64,000 nt of DNA from Saccharum officinarum (Eukaryota; Streptophyta; Magnoliopsida; Poales; Poaceae): assembly GCA_020631735.1 (NCBI GenBank), contig CM036225.1:62095183-62159182 (forward strand). Direction: 5' to 3'. The notes under the pieces were generated by a model that was not told the origin of the DNA, searched no databases, and saw only the letters and a list, made by a program, of their open reading frames with translations. The position numbers and the translations under genes are program-made. This document shows positions 1 to 10,882 of the stretch, piece by piece. The stretch's first letter is position 1. Each line of letters starts with the position of its first letter.

Positions 1-31
1 AAGCATCTTCTGTCATCTACTATCTATTATT

Positions 32-317
32 CAGTGCGTTCCCAATTATAGTTTGTCCAAATTTCCTTTAGTTTCATCCTAAATCAAACTTCTCCAACTT
101 TGGCTAAGTTTATAGAAAAATGCATCAGCGTGTACAACATCAAATTAGTTTCATTAAGCTCTCTCCATGAAACGTGTTTTCATAGTTCATAGTGCATTTA
201 TTTGAAATTGTAGATGTTAATATACTATTTTTCTAAAAACTTGATCAAAGTAAAAGTAGCTTGAATTAGGACAAAGCGAAATGGTATAATTTGGAACAGT
301 TGGAGTACAAGAAACAA
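32..317. repeat. Degenerate Stowaway/mariner-like MITE relic
   Basis: The two ends are loosely complementary: a GTTCCCAATTATA-like stretch near 40-52 matches, inverted, GGTATAATTTGGAAC near 284-300. The AT-rich interior has the look of grass Tc1/mariner derivatives, such as the segment around CATCAAATTAGTTTCATTAA. Exact ends and the TA target duplication are not clear. No gene was seen here; the short ORFs are incidental. Confidence 0.4.
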
Positions 318-1439
318 GCAATAGAATTTGTACTAATCGTGCAGTACGGGGAATTTGTGCTAGTCTTTGGTATTTTTGGTATTGTTGATTGAATCTTCTT
401 GGTTGAGACATATCCTAAGGCAATCTTGGAGGAAGAATGTAGTGATGAGGTATCTAGTCTGCTTGACAAAGCCTGACTTCCTAATTAGGTATCTAGTCTG
501 CTTGACAAAGCCCTAGTTGCAATTTATTAAGTTTCTATCTCGATTTTTGACAGTTTATACCAATTTGATTCTGCTTCATCTGGATAAATGTGAACTTCAA
601 TCTCTGCAACAATTTTTTATTGTGTTTAAACCAAGTAAAAGTTACAACATAGCAAGTCTTAAAAAAACACATGATAACGCTGCAGCTTCTGCAGTGAACA
701 AGAGCTTGTGCCTGTAACAACACTCAGAAAGCACATGCTACTGATATACAAGTGCAAAAACAGAGCAACATCCATTTAAGGGCAAGTGCTTCAAATCTAG
801 GAATCCGAGAACATTTCCTATGCTCACATGCTTCCACTTCTAAAAAACCATAAAAATATGCACGAAAAAAATCAACCAAACATATTAATGGATAGATGAT
901 CTAAAAATGCATGCGCATGCAAAATTTGGGGATAAGTGAAATTTTGTTCAAGGAGGGAAAAAAACAAATCAGCATGTGAATAGGTGTGGGGATCCACGTA
1001 ACAGTGCACCCGCTCAACAAACATGCTGATTTTCTCTCATTTTTTTTGTTTCTCTTTTTAAAAGGACGGCAAAAACGATTAATGCTCTTTCTTTTTCTCC
1101 TTGCACAAAATCTAGGAAGCGTTCTTGGGCTTTATCAACCATTGCTGGTACGTCTTATACATGGGAGGGTAGCGCCCAGACGTCACGAGGATATTATCGT
1201 TGCCCAGCGTGTGCTTAGCGTAAAACACATGCTCGCCCGTGCCTGCCGCACCTGCATAAAAAGGAGGACTGTTACCTGCCGGACCGTAATAGACAGGAGC
1301 GCGCCCGCCTCACTTAGCCTGCGGATGTGCGCCGGGAGGCGTTTGCCGGCCTCAGACGCCTGCACGGTCACCCACGGGCGCCCCCCAGCAACAGTAGTAG
1401 GCGGTTATGGCAGGCCGCTATCCGCTAGCCACTGGGGCT
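318..1439. other. Intergenic stretch, no gene recognised
   Basis: Mostly AT-rich up to about 1130, then more GC-rich. A 29-base stretch containing TAGGTATCTAGTCTGCTTGA is repeated around 446-472 and 487-513 (a short direct repeat). The 177-codon frame at 986-1519 has low complexity and no recognisable domain, so it is not called as a gene. Confidence 0.4.
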
Positions 1440-1860
1440 GTTGCTACATGTGCTCCCCCAGATTTACTTTTGAAACATCCAGTAGAAGCACTTACAACAT
1501 GCGACTGAAAAATAGATGAAACACTTGAAACATACGCTTGAAACATGTGTGTATAACCATAGCAACATATGTAACATCTAAATCTAGTTTTGCAACATCC
1601 AGATAAAAACACTTGCAACACACGTATGAACACTTGGAACATGCGTGTTATGCAACATCCAGATATACTTGTGCAACATCATGATGAAACACGTGAAACA
1701 TACTTTTGAAACAACCGAAACACTCGAAAGCATATGCTTGTAACATGCGTATATTATCATTGCAATATATGCAACATCACAATCGACTTTTGCAACATTT
1801 AGATGAAACTCTGTCTGAAACGCTTGAAACACTTGAAACACGACGTCGCCGACAACCATG
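1440..1860. repeat. Degenerate short-period repeat (CTTGAAACAT-type array)
   Basis: Variants of GAAACACTTGAAACAT and TTGCAACATCCAGAT recur about every 20-50 bases. This is a common grass repeat texture, probably an arm of a DNA transposon. The unit is too diverged to define a consensus by eye. Copia element 1 inserted about 100 bases further right, so its flanks at 1861-1966 and 13094-13600 may belong to the same older element. Confidence 0.5.
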
Positions 1861-1966
1861 GCCTATCGGTGGGGAACTGCGGTGGGGGATGGGACGCGGC
1901 TTCGGCCGGAGTTTGGCCGCCCGGTGCACGGTGCGGCGCAGGGCCGTGAGCTGATTTTGTAGAGCT

Positions 1967-4209
1967 TGTAAGGTCCTAGATGGCTAGAGGGGGGTGAATA
2001 GCCTATAAAAAATTCTACAATAAACACTAAGCAAACTTGTTAGAATAACAAACGGCATAAAACGAGTTTTGCTTAGCCTACGGTAGTGATGCAAGCCTCT
2101 TAACCACAAGTCTAGTAGATTATGATCTCTAGTTCACACAAGGGCTAAGTCACTAAACTTATACTAGAGAGCAAGCTAACAACTACTAGCAAAGACTAAC
2201 ACTAGAGCTACACAAGATAACTAGTAAAAATAAATGCGAGAGAGAGGATTGTGAATCTTATACCGACGGTAGAGTGAAGATATTGCCAATCACCAAGATG
2301 ATATACAATCAATCAATATTGACAACAACACAATATGAAGACCAATCACCGGGAGACAAGAGACACAATGTTTTTGTTCACCTGGTGTTCACTTGTGCAC
2401 CGACAAGCTACGTCACCGGTTGTGTCGACCAACACTTAGATGGTTCCTCGGTGTGACCCTCAAGACACTTGCCCCTCAAGGCACGCCCCGCAAGGCACCG
2501 CAAGACACCACTCTCAAGTGAGGTAACTCAATGACACGCGCAATCCACTAGAGTTGCTTTTGGCGCTCCGCCGAGGAAAGCACAAGAATCTCTTACAATC
2601 AACCGGAGGTGGCCAAGAACAATCTCCTTCTCTTGCCAACGCCTCCAACAATCTTCAAGCCGGCTAGGAGCGGTACTCTCCAAGAGTAACAAGAAATCCA
2701 CCGGCTAAACCACCCACAAGTGTCACTAGATGCCCTCAAGCTATGCAATGCACTTTGGGATCACTCAATCTCACTTATGATTTGCAATCAAACAAGAGAG
2801 ATGAGTGGGAGGGAGAAGCTCTAGCTCAAAGGATGCACAAGAGTGTTAGAAATCACAAGAGACCTCCCCAAGGGCCGGCCAACAAGTATTTATAAGCATC
2901 CCAAATGAATAGAGCCGTTGTACCCCTTCACTGGGTCCTTTTTCGGGATGACCGGACGCGCCGGTCAAAACTGACTGGACGCGCTCAACCGCGTCCGATC
3001 CTCCAACGGTCACTGCGCCAACGGTCAAAAGTAATGACCGGACGCGCCCCAGACAACGACCGGACGCGCCCCTTAACCGACCGGACGCGCCGCTCAACCG
3101 ACTGGACGCGCCGATTGCACAGTACCGCGCGCCCGTGAAGCAACGACCGGACGCGCTCCAGGCAACGACCGGACGCGACAGTGCCAGCGTCCGGTTAGAG
3201 TCCAGTAAGCTCCCTCAACGATCGGACGCGTCCGATCGCGTGTGACTAGACGCGCCGCACGTCTGATCGACCTTGCGAACTTCAGTTCCCTCTAGGCGCC
3301 TGACCGGACGCGCCGGTCCCGCGAGTGACCGGACGCGCCAGTTGCAAACCCTAACACCCGCGCGCCTGACTGCTGCGTTGAACTGACTGGACAGGTCCGA
3401 TCATACCATGACCGTGTCCGGTGCAGCGTCCGGTCACCTCTGTGACCTCCGTTCGCCTCTGTTTCTTTTCTGACTTCCGGCGTAGTGGAAAATAGGCATT
3501 TTAACTCCTCGAAAACGCCTGAATCCCGCACTCGCAAGCTCGGTGGGAGGGAGAGAGAGAGACCCAAACCCTCTCTACCGCTTAAACTTCAACGCTTTCG
3601 TAAATGTGCCAACACCAACAAGTGATCACCACCTTGTGCACGTGTGTTAGCATTTTCATGAACATTTTCGAAGGTTTTCCAGTTAGCTCACTAGGCCCTA
3701 CATGCAATGCACTTCATGAATTCACCCAGTGGCACCCGTGTGTCGAATAACCGATAAGACTTCCCCTCTTAATAGTTCAGCTATCGATCCTAAACCACTC
3801 ACACCCTTTATGGTGTCTTGAGTGCAAAACAAAATGGCCTTATGGTTATACCTTTGCCTTGAGCCCATTTTATTTTTCCAAAAGATATGATCCACTTCAT
3901 ATCATCACATGACCGTCTCGATCCATCGACCTTGACTTCACTTGCTCTTCACCGTTGCATCGGTCCGTCGGCGCCAAGTCTTGCTCAAGCTTCACCATCG
4001 CATGGTCCTTCACTTCGAAGCCTCGACTTACCCTTCACCTTCACAACCGGTCCATCGAGCCAAGCATCACCTTGGTCTTCATCATCTTGGTCACATGAGT
4101 CAATGTCATGTCTCATATTCAATGACCACCTTTATCTAAATCATCCACTTAGATACAAAGGTTAGTCCTAGGTTTCATCAATTAGCCAAAACCAAACTAG
4201 GGACTTTCA
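1967..4209 (-). repeat. 3' LTR of copia element 1
   Basis: 2243 bp, TG...CA. It carries a TATA-like TATAAATA on the minus strand at 2887-2894, matching that in the other LTR. It keeps a 178-bp segment (3520-3697) missing from the right LTR, but has only one copy of the 144-bp unit duplicated there. Confidence 0.93.
2943..3435. repeat. CpG-rich tandem motif inside the LTR (GACCGGACGCGCC)
   Basis: Many imperfect copies of GACCGGACGCGCC, separated by short spacers and some overlapping the palindromic TCGGACGCGTCCGA. The GASGR/DRTR-rich short frames here are translations of this repeat, not proteins. The equivalent block in the right LTR is at 11868-12495. Confidence 0.85.
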
Positions 4210-5440
4210 ATCTCCCTCTTTTTGGTAATTGATGACAACCCTCACAAAGATGATTTTGATAATAAAAGTTTTGAACTTGTCATACTTGTCCAATCATTTT
4301 GCTCATAAGTAAAGTTTGGACAATTATCACAAGCTCGGTTTTGGTAGCATTAGCTCTCCCTACATATGTGCATAGAATTTGGATTGAAAGCTTTGCACAT
4401 ATGCATGGATAGAAGTGTTGAGAGAGTAATTCTACCAAAATGATGCTAAGGTGTAAGAAATGGACCTTTGAAGCGTGATACCAATCGGAGTTGCCTTTTA
4501 CACCATTCTTAGCATCATGAAGTAACTAGACAACCATCACAACTCAAGAACCCCGTGAGATCAACATTATAGTAAAGGTTCTTGGACCACTTGTAAAGTT
4601 TAAGGCACGTCTAGATACCACATGTAAACTATTCCTATGCATGCTAGTAGATCATTTCATCATTCAAGTTCTATACTAGCATTGCACCACACAAGCATGT
4701 ATATTGAATTTAAATACATGTGCAAAGAGCAAGTCATATGAGAATGCACAAACAAATGCAACAACTTTGTTTATGAGCTTGCTCCCCCTACTTATGTGCA
4801 TCAAAATTTTATTTACCCCTTTATCATGTTGAATCATCTTTTTCTCTCCCCCTTTGTCAACAACTTACCCAAAAATAGGATCAAATTATGGAGAGAAAAA
4901 CAATGTTTGATAGAGTAGGTTAGAATTTATCAAATTTGGTTCAACATAGAACACTTGCCAAAGATATTTAATTCGATTTGAACCAAAGACAAGCTTCTTC
5001 ACACCTCATGATAAGGGTTATCTTGCCTATGTTGAATTAAACACTTATAACAAATCTTCTAGATTCAACACAAGGTTTACAAGCTCACAAACATGTCATA
5101 TGCCACCACTAGATCAAAACAAGCATAAAAGCAATAGTGATAACATATATCCATTAAATTCATTTGATTTATCATGAATGCTCATGCATACCACTTATTA
5201 TGTCTACATGCTCTAGCAAGTCCTTAGCATAGGATGAATGCCATGTCAATCAACTTTATCTTACAATGTCGAAGGAGAGGCATGTCAATAAGTGGGTGGG
5301 GTGCATTCAACTCATGTTTGAGAAATCAAGAATGTTTAACTCATTCCTTAGCTTGCAAAACCTCTTTTCATCAAGTGGCTGGTGAGAATATCGGCAAGTT
5401 GATCATCGGTGCCAACACTTTCAATGGCAATATCTCCCTT
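4210..5440 (-). other. 3' non-coding region of element 1 with repeated polypurine tracts
   Basis: No coding frame of substance. Pyrimidine runs on the plus strand (polypurine on the element strand) occur at the LTR edge (4211-4225, ATCTCCCTCTTTTTGG) and again near 4350, 4788 (GCTCCCCCTACTTATGTGC) and 4853 (CTCCCCCTTTGTCAAC). Two share the TACTTATGTGC/TACATATGTGC tail. Multiplied polypurine tracts are a reported hallmark of Sireviruses. Confidence 0.6.
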
Positions 5441-8400
5441 TTATTGATGATCTCTAATGAAATGATGCCTTATGTCAATATGCTTTGTTCTTTCATATTG
5501 AACCGAGTTTTGTGTCATCTTGATTGCACTTTCATTATCACATAGCAATGGCACATTCTTGAAGTTGAGGCCATAATCCTTCAAAGTTGATTTCATCCAT
5601 AGCAATTGTGCACAACAACTCCCCGCACTCACATATTCGGCTTCGGCGGTAGAGATTGCCACACTATTTTGTTTCTTTGAGGACCATGACACAAGTGATC
5701 TTTCAAGTAATTGACATGTGCCACTTGTGCTCTTTCTATTGATCTTGCAACCCCCATAGTCGGAGTCCGAATATCCAATCAATTCAAACTTTGACCCCTT
5801 GGGATATCATAGTCCAACATCTCTTGTTTGCTTTAAGTACCTCAATATTCTCTTTGCGGCCGTGAGATGACTCTCTCTAGGTGAGGCTTGATATCTAGCA
5901 CACATACAAACACTAAACATGACATCCGGCCTTGATGCGGTGACATAGAGTAGACTTCCAATCAAAGACCGATATTCCTTTTGATTCACCATTTTGCCAT
6001 CAAAATCACTATTCAAATTACCATTTATACTCATTGGAGTTGAAATTAGCTTTGCATCTTGCATTCCAAACTTCTTCATCATGTCCCTTATGTATTTCCC
6101 TTGACTCATAAATGTCCCATTCTTCAATTGCTTGACTTGGAGACCAAGGAAGTAACTAAGTTCACCAATCATAGACATTTCAAATTCTTTGGTCATCATA
6201 GCACCAAATTCTTCACAATAAGCTTTATCGGTTGATCCAAAGATGATGTCATCAACATATATTTGCACTATGAATAGATCATTCCCAATCTTCTTGGTGA
6301 ATAGAGTTGTATTAACCTTGCCCATCTTGAATCCCTTAGAGAGAAGGAAATCCCTTAGCCTCTCATACCATGTTCTAGGTGCTTGCTTTAAGTCATATAA
6401 AACCTTCTTCAACTTGTATACATGGTTGGGTTTCTTGTCATTTTCAAATCCGGGAGATTGCTCAACAAAGACTAACTCATTGATGATCCCATTGAGAAAT
6501 GCACTTTTGACATCCATTTGATATAATTTGATATTGTGTGCACAAGCATAAGCCAATAGAATCCTTATTGCCTTCAATCTTGCTACGGGAGCATATGTTT
6601 CATCATAGTCAAGACCTTCTACTTGAGTGTAACCTTGAGCAACTAGTCTTGCTTTGTTTCTCACCATAATGCCATCTTGATCTTGCTTATTTTTGAACAC
6701 CCACTTGGTTCCAATCACATTATAGTTATTTGGCCTTTCTACCAATTCTCAAACATCATTTCTTATGAAATTGTTAAGTTCTTCTTGCATAGCCATGATC
6801 CAATCGGTATCCCTCAAAGCTTGTTCTATTTTCTTTGGTTCGATGGTTGATACAAATAATGCATGCTCACAAAACATAGCCAATCTTGATCTTGTTTGCA
6901 CACCACTTCTAATATCACCAATAACATTATTAATGGGGTGATCTCTTGCAGCATGTTGTGGTTGGAGTACTTGCACTTGATTGCTTAAGCTTGGTTGATC
7001 ACTTGATGTATCTCGATGAGATGAACTAGCACCATGATCTTGCACTTGAGAGTCACTAGCTAGCTTGAATGGAGAATTGAGCACTTGATCTTTATCATCA
7101 TCTTGAATATCAATTACTTGCTTTGCTCTAATGTCCCCAATATCCATGTTCTTCATTGCTTCCACCAATAGAGTTCCACCAACATCATCTAGATTCTTTT
7201 CTTCATCTTGTGACCCATTGGTTTCATCAAATTGCACATCATGGACTTCTTCTAGAATGCCACTTGAATTGTTCCAAACTCTATAAGCTTTGCTTGTGGT
7301 TGAATAACCAAGTAGGAACCCCTCATCACATCTCTTGTCAAACTTTCCCAATCTAGTGCCCTTCTTCAAGATATAGCATTTGCAACCAAACACCCTAAAG
7401 TAAGAAATATTTGGTTTTCTTCCATGAAGTAGCTCATATGGGGTCTTCTCTAGTAATGGGTGACAATATAGTCTATTGATGTAGTAGCAAGCGGTATTGA
7501 TTGCTTCATCCCAAAATGATTGACTCACATTGTACTCATAAAGCATTGATCTACCCATATCAAGCAATGTTCTATTCTTTCTCTCAACTAGGCCATTTGA
7601 TTGTGGAGTGTACTTGGCCGAGAATTGATGTCCAATGCCATAGTGATCACAAAGTTCTTCAATTCTTGTATTCTTGAACTCACTTCCATTGTCACTTCTC
7701 ACTTTCTTGATTCTAATCTCAAACTCATTGTGAACTCTAGTGAGAAAGGTCTTGAAGGTGTCAAACACTTCACTTTTATCACTAAGAAAGAACACCCATG
7801 TAAATCTTGTGAAGTCATCCACTATGACAAATCCATACTTATTACCACCTATGCTTGAGTATGTTGTTGGACCAAATAGATCCATGTGCATCAAATCAAA
7901 TACTTTGCATGTGCTCATTGTACTCTTCTTTGGATGTGAGCTTCCAACTTGCTTCCCGGCTTGATATGCACTACAAAGCTTATTCTTCTCAAATTCAACA
8001 TCTTTCAAACCATTGACAAGATTGTGAGTTGTAAGCTTCTTCAATTGTTTCATACCAACATGACCAAGCCTTCTATGCCAAAGCCAACCCATGCTTGATT
8101 TGGAGATTAAGCAAGTTTTCAAAGAAGTTTCTCTAGCATTGAAGTCAACTAGGTAGAGATTCTCATATCTAAAGCCCTTGAATGCCACATTTGAACCATC
8201 CATACTAATGACTTCCACATCATCAACCCCAAAGATACATTTGTAACCAAGATCACATATTTGTGCCACGGATAAAAGATTGAAATCCAAGCTTTCAACT
8301 AGCAACACATTAGAGATACTCAAGTCATTTGATACTGCAATCTTGCCCAAGCCAATAACCTTGCCTTTCTTGTTATTGCCAAAAGTGATAGAATCAACAC

Positions 8401-8500
8401 CACTATTATTGTCATTGATTGAGTCAAATATTCTTGATATACCGGTCATGTGTTGAGTGCACCCACTATCAATAATCCAATGCCTTCCTCCGGCTTTTTA
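5441..8500 (-). pseudogene. copia pol (protease-integrase-RT-RNase H), broken
   Basis: Read on the minus strand. The protease DSGC motif is near 8470. The integrase zinc-binding region (H-H near 8070) has its second Cys-pair residue changed, reading CSAY (Tyr codon at 7964-7966). The integrase DDE core follows, with SDNGSEF and a downstream Glu in VERKNR. RT carries the YVDDIIFGS active site near 6240, and RNase H carries GYSDSDYGG. In-frame stops lie at 6749-6751 and 5807-5809 (where the family has Trp) and at 5441-5443 (where it has Gln). The remaining frame is open, so decay is recent to moderate. This is an inactive copy. Confidence 0.9.
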
Positions 8501-8505
8501 ATTAA

Positions 8506-9366
8506 CCTTAGTTTCTTTGGCCATGAGGCATGAAGAGGATGAATCAAATAGTGATGGCTTCTTGTTGATAGAAATAGAAGCAAAAGCCTTGTTGGATGAT
8601 GATTCTTCTTCATCATCATCATCACTTTCCCAAGTGACCACATAGGCTCCATTCTTGCCCTTCTTGAAAGTCATCTTGGCTTCTCTCTTTTTCTTCTCAA
8701 ACTTGCCCCTCTTGTTCTTCTTCTTATCATAGGGACATTCGGCTTGAAGATGTTCGGTGCTATCACAATTGAAGCACTTCATTTGTTGCTCATTGCTCTT
8801 GAAATTGTCATTTCTCTTTTTGAAGTCTCTTCTCTTAATGAACATGTGACCCATTTTCTTGACTACAAGAGCAAGTGCCTCATCATCAATTTCAAAATCT
8901 TCACCTTCATTATTGTCTTCTTCTTCTTCTTCTATGATGATAGCTTTGCCCTTGGAGGAGATGGCCTTGAATGCCACGGTCTTCTTCTTCTTTTCTTCCT
9001 CCTTCTTCTTCTCATCGGCATCTTGATCATACTTGTCATATGTCAAGACTTCACCAAGTAAATCATTGGGCTTCATTGCATCAAGTCCATCTCTTTGTAA
9101 CATCATGATCAACATTTTGAATCTTTTTGGTAAGCTCAACAAGAACTTGTGGCAAAAGTCTTGGTCTTGTGTCTTGTGCCCTAAGCTCTTGAGATCATTC
9201 ACAATGACTCGCAATCTATAAAACATCACTAAGATTGTTTCTTCTTCTTTCATCTTGAAGTTCTCGAACTCACTCTTGAGCCCATATAGCTTGGCACTCT
9301 TCACAACCTTAGTGCCCTCATATGTTTCACTCAACATTGTCCATACTTCATTTGCTAATTCTAAAT
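8506..9366 (-). repeat. Gag segment, copy 2 of a direct duplication
   Basis: Second copy of 9702-10558. It sits where the distal coiled-coil part of gag would be expected. Its right junction reads straight from the coiled coil (...EVVVSCD) into the middle of the capsid region (LELANEVW). Confidence 0.85.
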
Positions 9367-9701
9367 CACATGATACAACAACCTCCTTTGCTTGTTGCTC
9401 AAGTAGCAATGAGTGAGTTTTTTCAAGCTTGGAATGAGCCTTACCAAGATCCTCATGGTCTTCCACTAGACTCTCATGAGTGGTCTTAAGCTCACTAAGA
9501 ACTTTAGTATTGCTACTTTCATTGAAAGCTTCTTACACTCTTTGTCCTTGGCAATAGCTATGTCTCTAGTTTGTTGCATCAAGTCATATAGTTGTTCTTT
9601 AGTTGGTTCATCATCATCATTTTCATTTTCATTATCATTATCATTATCACTATCATGAACATATTCCATTTCACTTTCATCATCACTCTCATCATATAAT
9701 A

Positions 9702-10558
9702 CCTTAGTTTCTTTGGCCATAAAGCATGAAGAGGATGAACCAAATAGTGAGGGCTTCTTGTTGATAGCAATGGAAGCAAAAGCCTTGTTGGATGATGATT
9801 CTTCTTCTTCATCATCATCACTTTCCTAAGTGACCACATAGGCTCTATTCTTGCCCTTCTTGAAAGTCATCTTGGCTTCTCTCTTTTTTCTTCTCAAACT
9901 TGCCCCTCTTGTTGTTCTTTTTCTTGTCATAGGGACATTTGGCTTGAAGATGTTCGGTGCTATCACAATTGAAGCACTTCCTTTGTTGCTCATTGCTCTT
10001 GAAATTGTCATTTCTCTTTTTGAAGCCTCTTCTTTTAATAAACATCTTGCCAATATTCTTGACAACTAGAGCAAGTGCCTCATCATTAATTTCCAATTCT
10101 TCATCTTCTTTATTGTCATATTCTTCTTGAATTGAAGCTTTGCCCTTGGAGGAGGTAGCCTTGAATGCCATGGTCTTCTTTTTTTTTCTTCCTCCTTCTC
10201 CTTCTCATCAACATCTTGATCATACTTGTCAAAGGTCAATACCTCTCCAAGCAAATCATTGGGCTTCACTGCATCAAGCCCATCTCTTTGTAGCATCATG
10301 ATCAACATTTTGAATCTTCTTAGTACGCTCAACAAGAACTTATGGTAAAAATCTTGGTCTTGTGTCTTGTGCCCTAAGCTCTTGAGATCATTCACAATGA
10401 CTTGCAATCTATGAAACATCTCTAAGATTATTTCTTCTTCTTTCATCTTGAAGTTCTCAAACTCACTCTTGAGCCCATATAGCTTGGCACTCTTCACAAC
10501 CTTAGTGCCCTCATATGTTTCACTCAATCTTGTCCACACTTCACTAGCAAATTCCAAA
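9702..10558 (-). repeat. Gag segment, copy 1 of a direct duplication
   Basis: Pairs with 8506-9366 in the same orientation. Both begin CCTTAGTTTCTTTGGCCAT on the plus strand and run through the zinc knuckle and capsid region. Similarity ends near TTCCAAATC (about 10558) against TTCTAAATC (about 9366). Confidence 0.85.
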
Positions 10559-10867
10559 TCCTTGATGCCCTCAAACACTTTTGAGTCAATGCCATTGTAG
10601 ATGGTATTGAGAGCCATCCGGTTGCAAGTGCGGTTGTCTCTATCATTGAGAGTGAGGTTGTTGGGATCAAGGATTGCATAGTCCTTCTCGGTGACTTCCC
10701 ACACCTTCTCATGAATTGAGCCAAGGTACATAGTCATCTTCCTTTTCTAATAGTCAAAGGAAGAAACTCCATTAAAGAATGGTGGCTTGCCCCTAACATG
10801 ATTGAACACAATTTGAGCCATCTTTTCACACCGAAGGATGTTAAGCCTTGATTAAAACGGTGACCAT

Positions 10868-10880
10868 GGCTCCAATACCA
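10868..10880 (-). other. Primer-binding site of element 1
   Basis: On the minus strand this reads TGGTATTGGAGCC, two bases inside the 5' LTR. It is close to the usual TGGTATCAGAGC site complementary to the 3' end of initiator tRNA-Met. Confidence 0.85.
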
Positions 10881-10882
10881 CT

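Larger units (their letters stand above)
8501..10821 (-). pseudogene. copia gag, broken and internally duplicated
   Basis: Gag starts at the ATG complementary to 10819-10821 and is interrupted almost at once by a stop at 10747-10749. Capsid-like sequence follows, then a CCHC zinc knuckle (CFNCDSTEHLQAKC near 9960), an acidic stretch and a coiled coil (9367-9701). Instead of finishing, the frame re-enters a second copy of capsid plus zinc knuckle (9366-8506). The two copies, 8506-9366 and 9702-10558, are about 1.19 kb apart and largely identical. The second copy ends in a stop at about 8498-8500, just before the protease. Frameshifts also separate the first zinc knuckle from its capsid part. 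Confidence 0.88.

Noticed and set aside
986..1519. 177-codon plus-strand frame
   Set aside because: Low-complexity start, no domain, overlapping repeat array; not supported as a gene.
2846..3138. GASGR- and DRTR-rich frames in the LTR
   Set aside because: Translations of the GACCGGACGCGCC tandem repeat; both strands open by composition.
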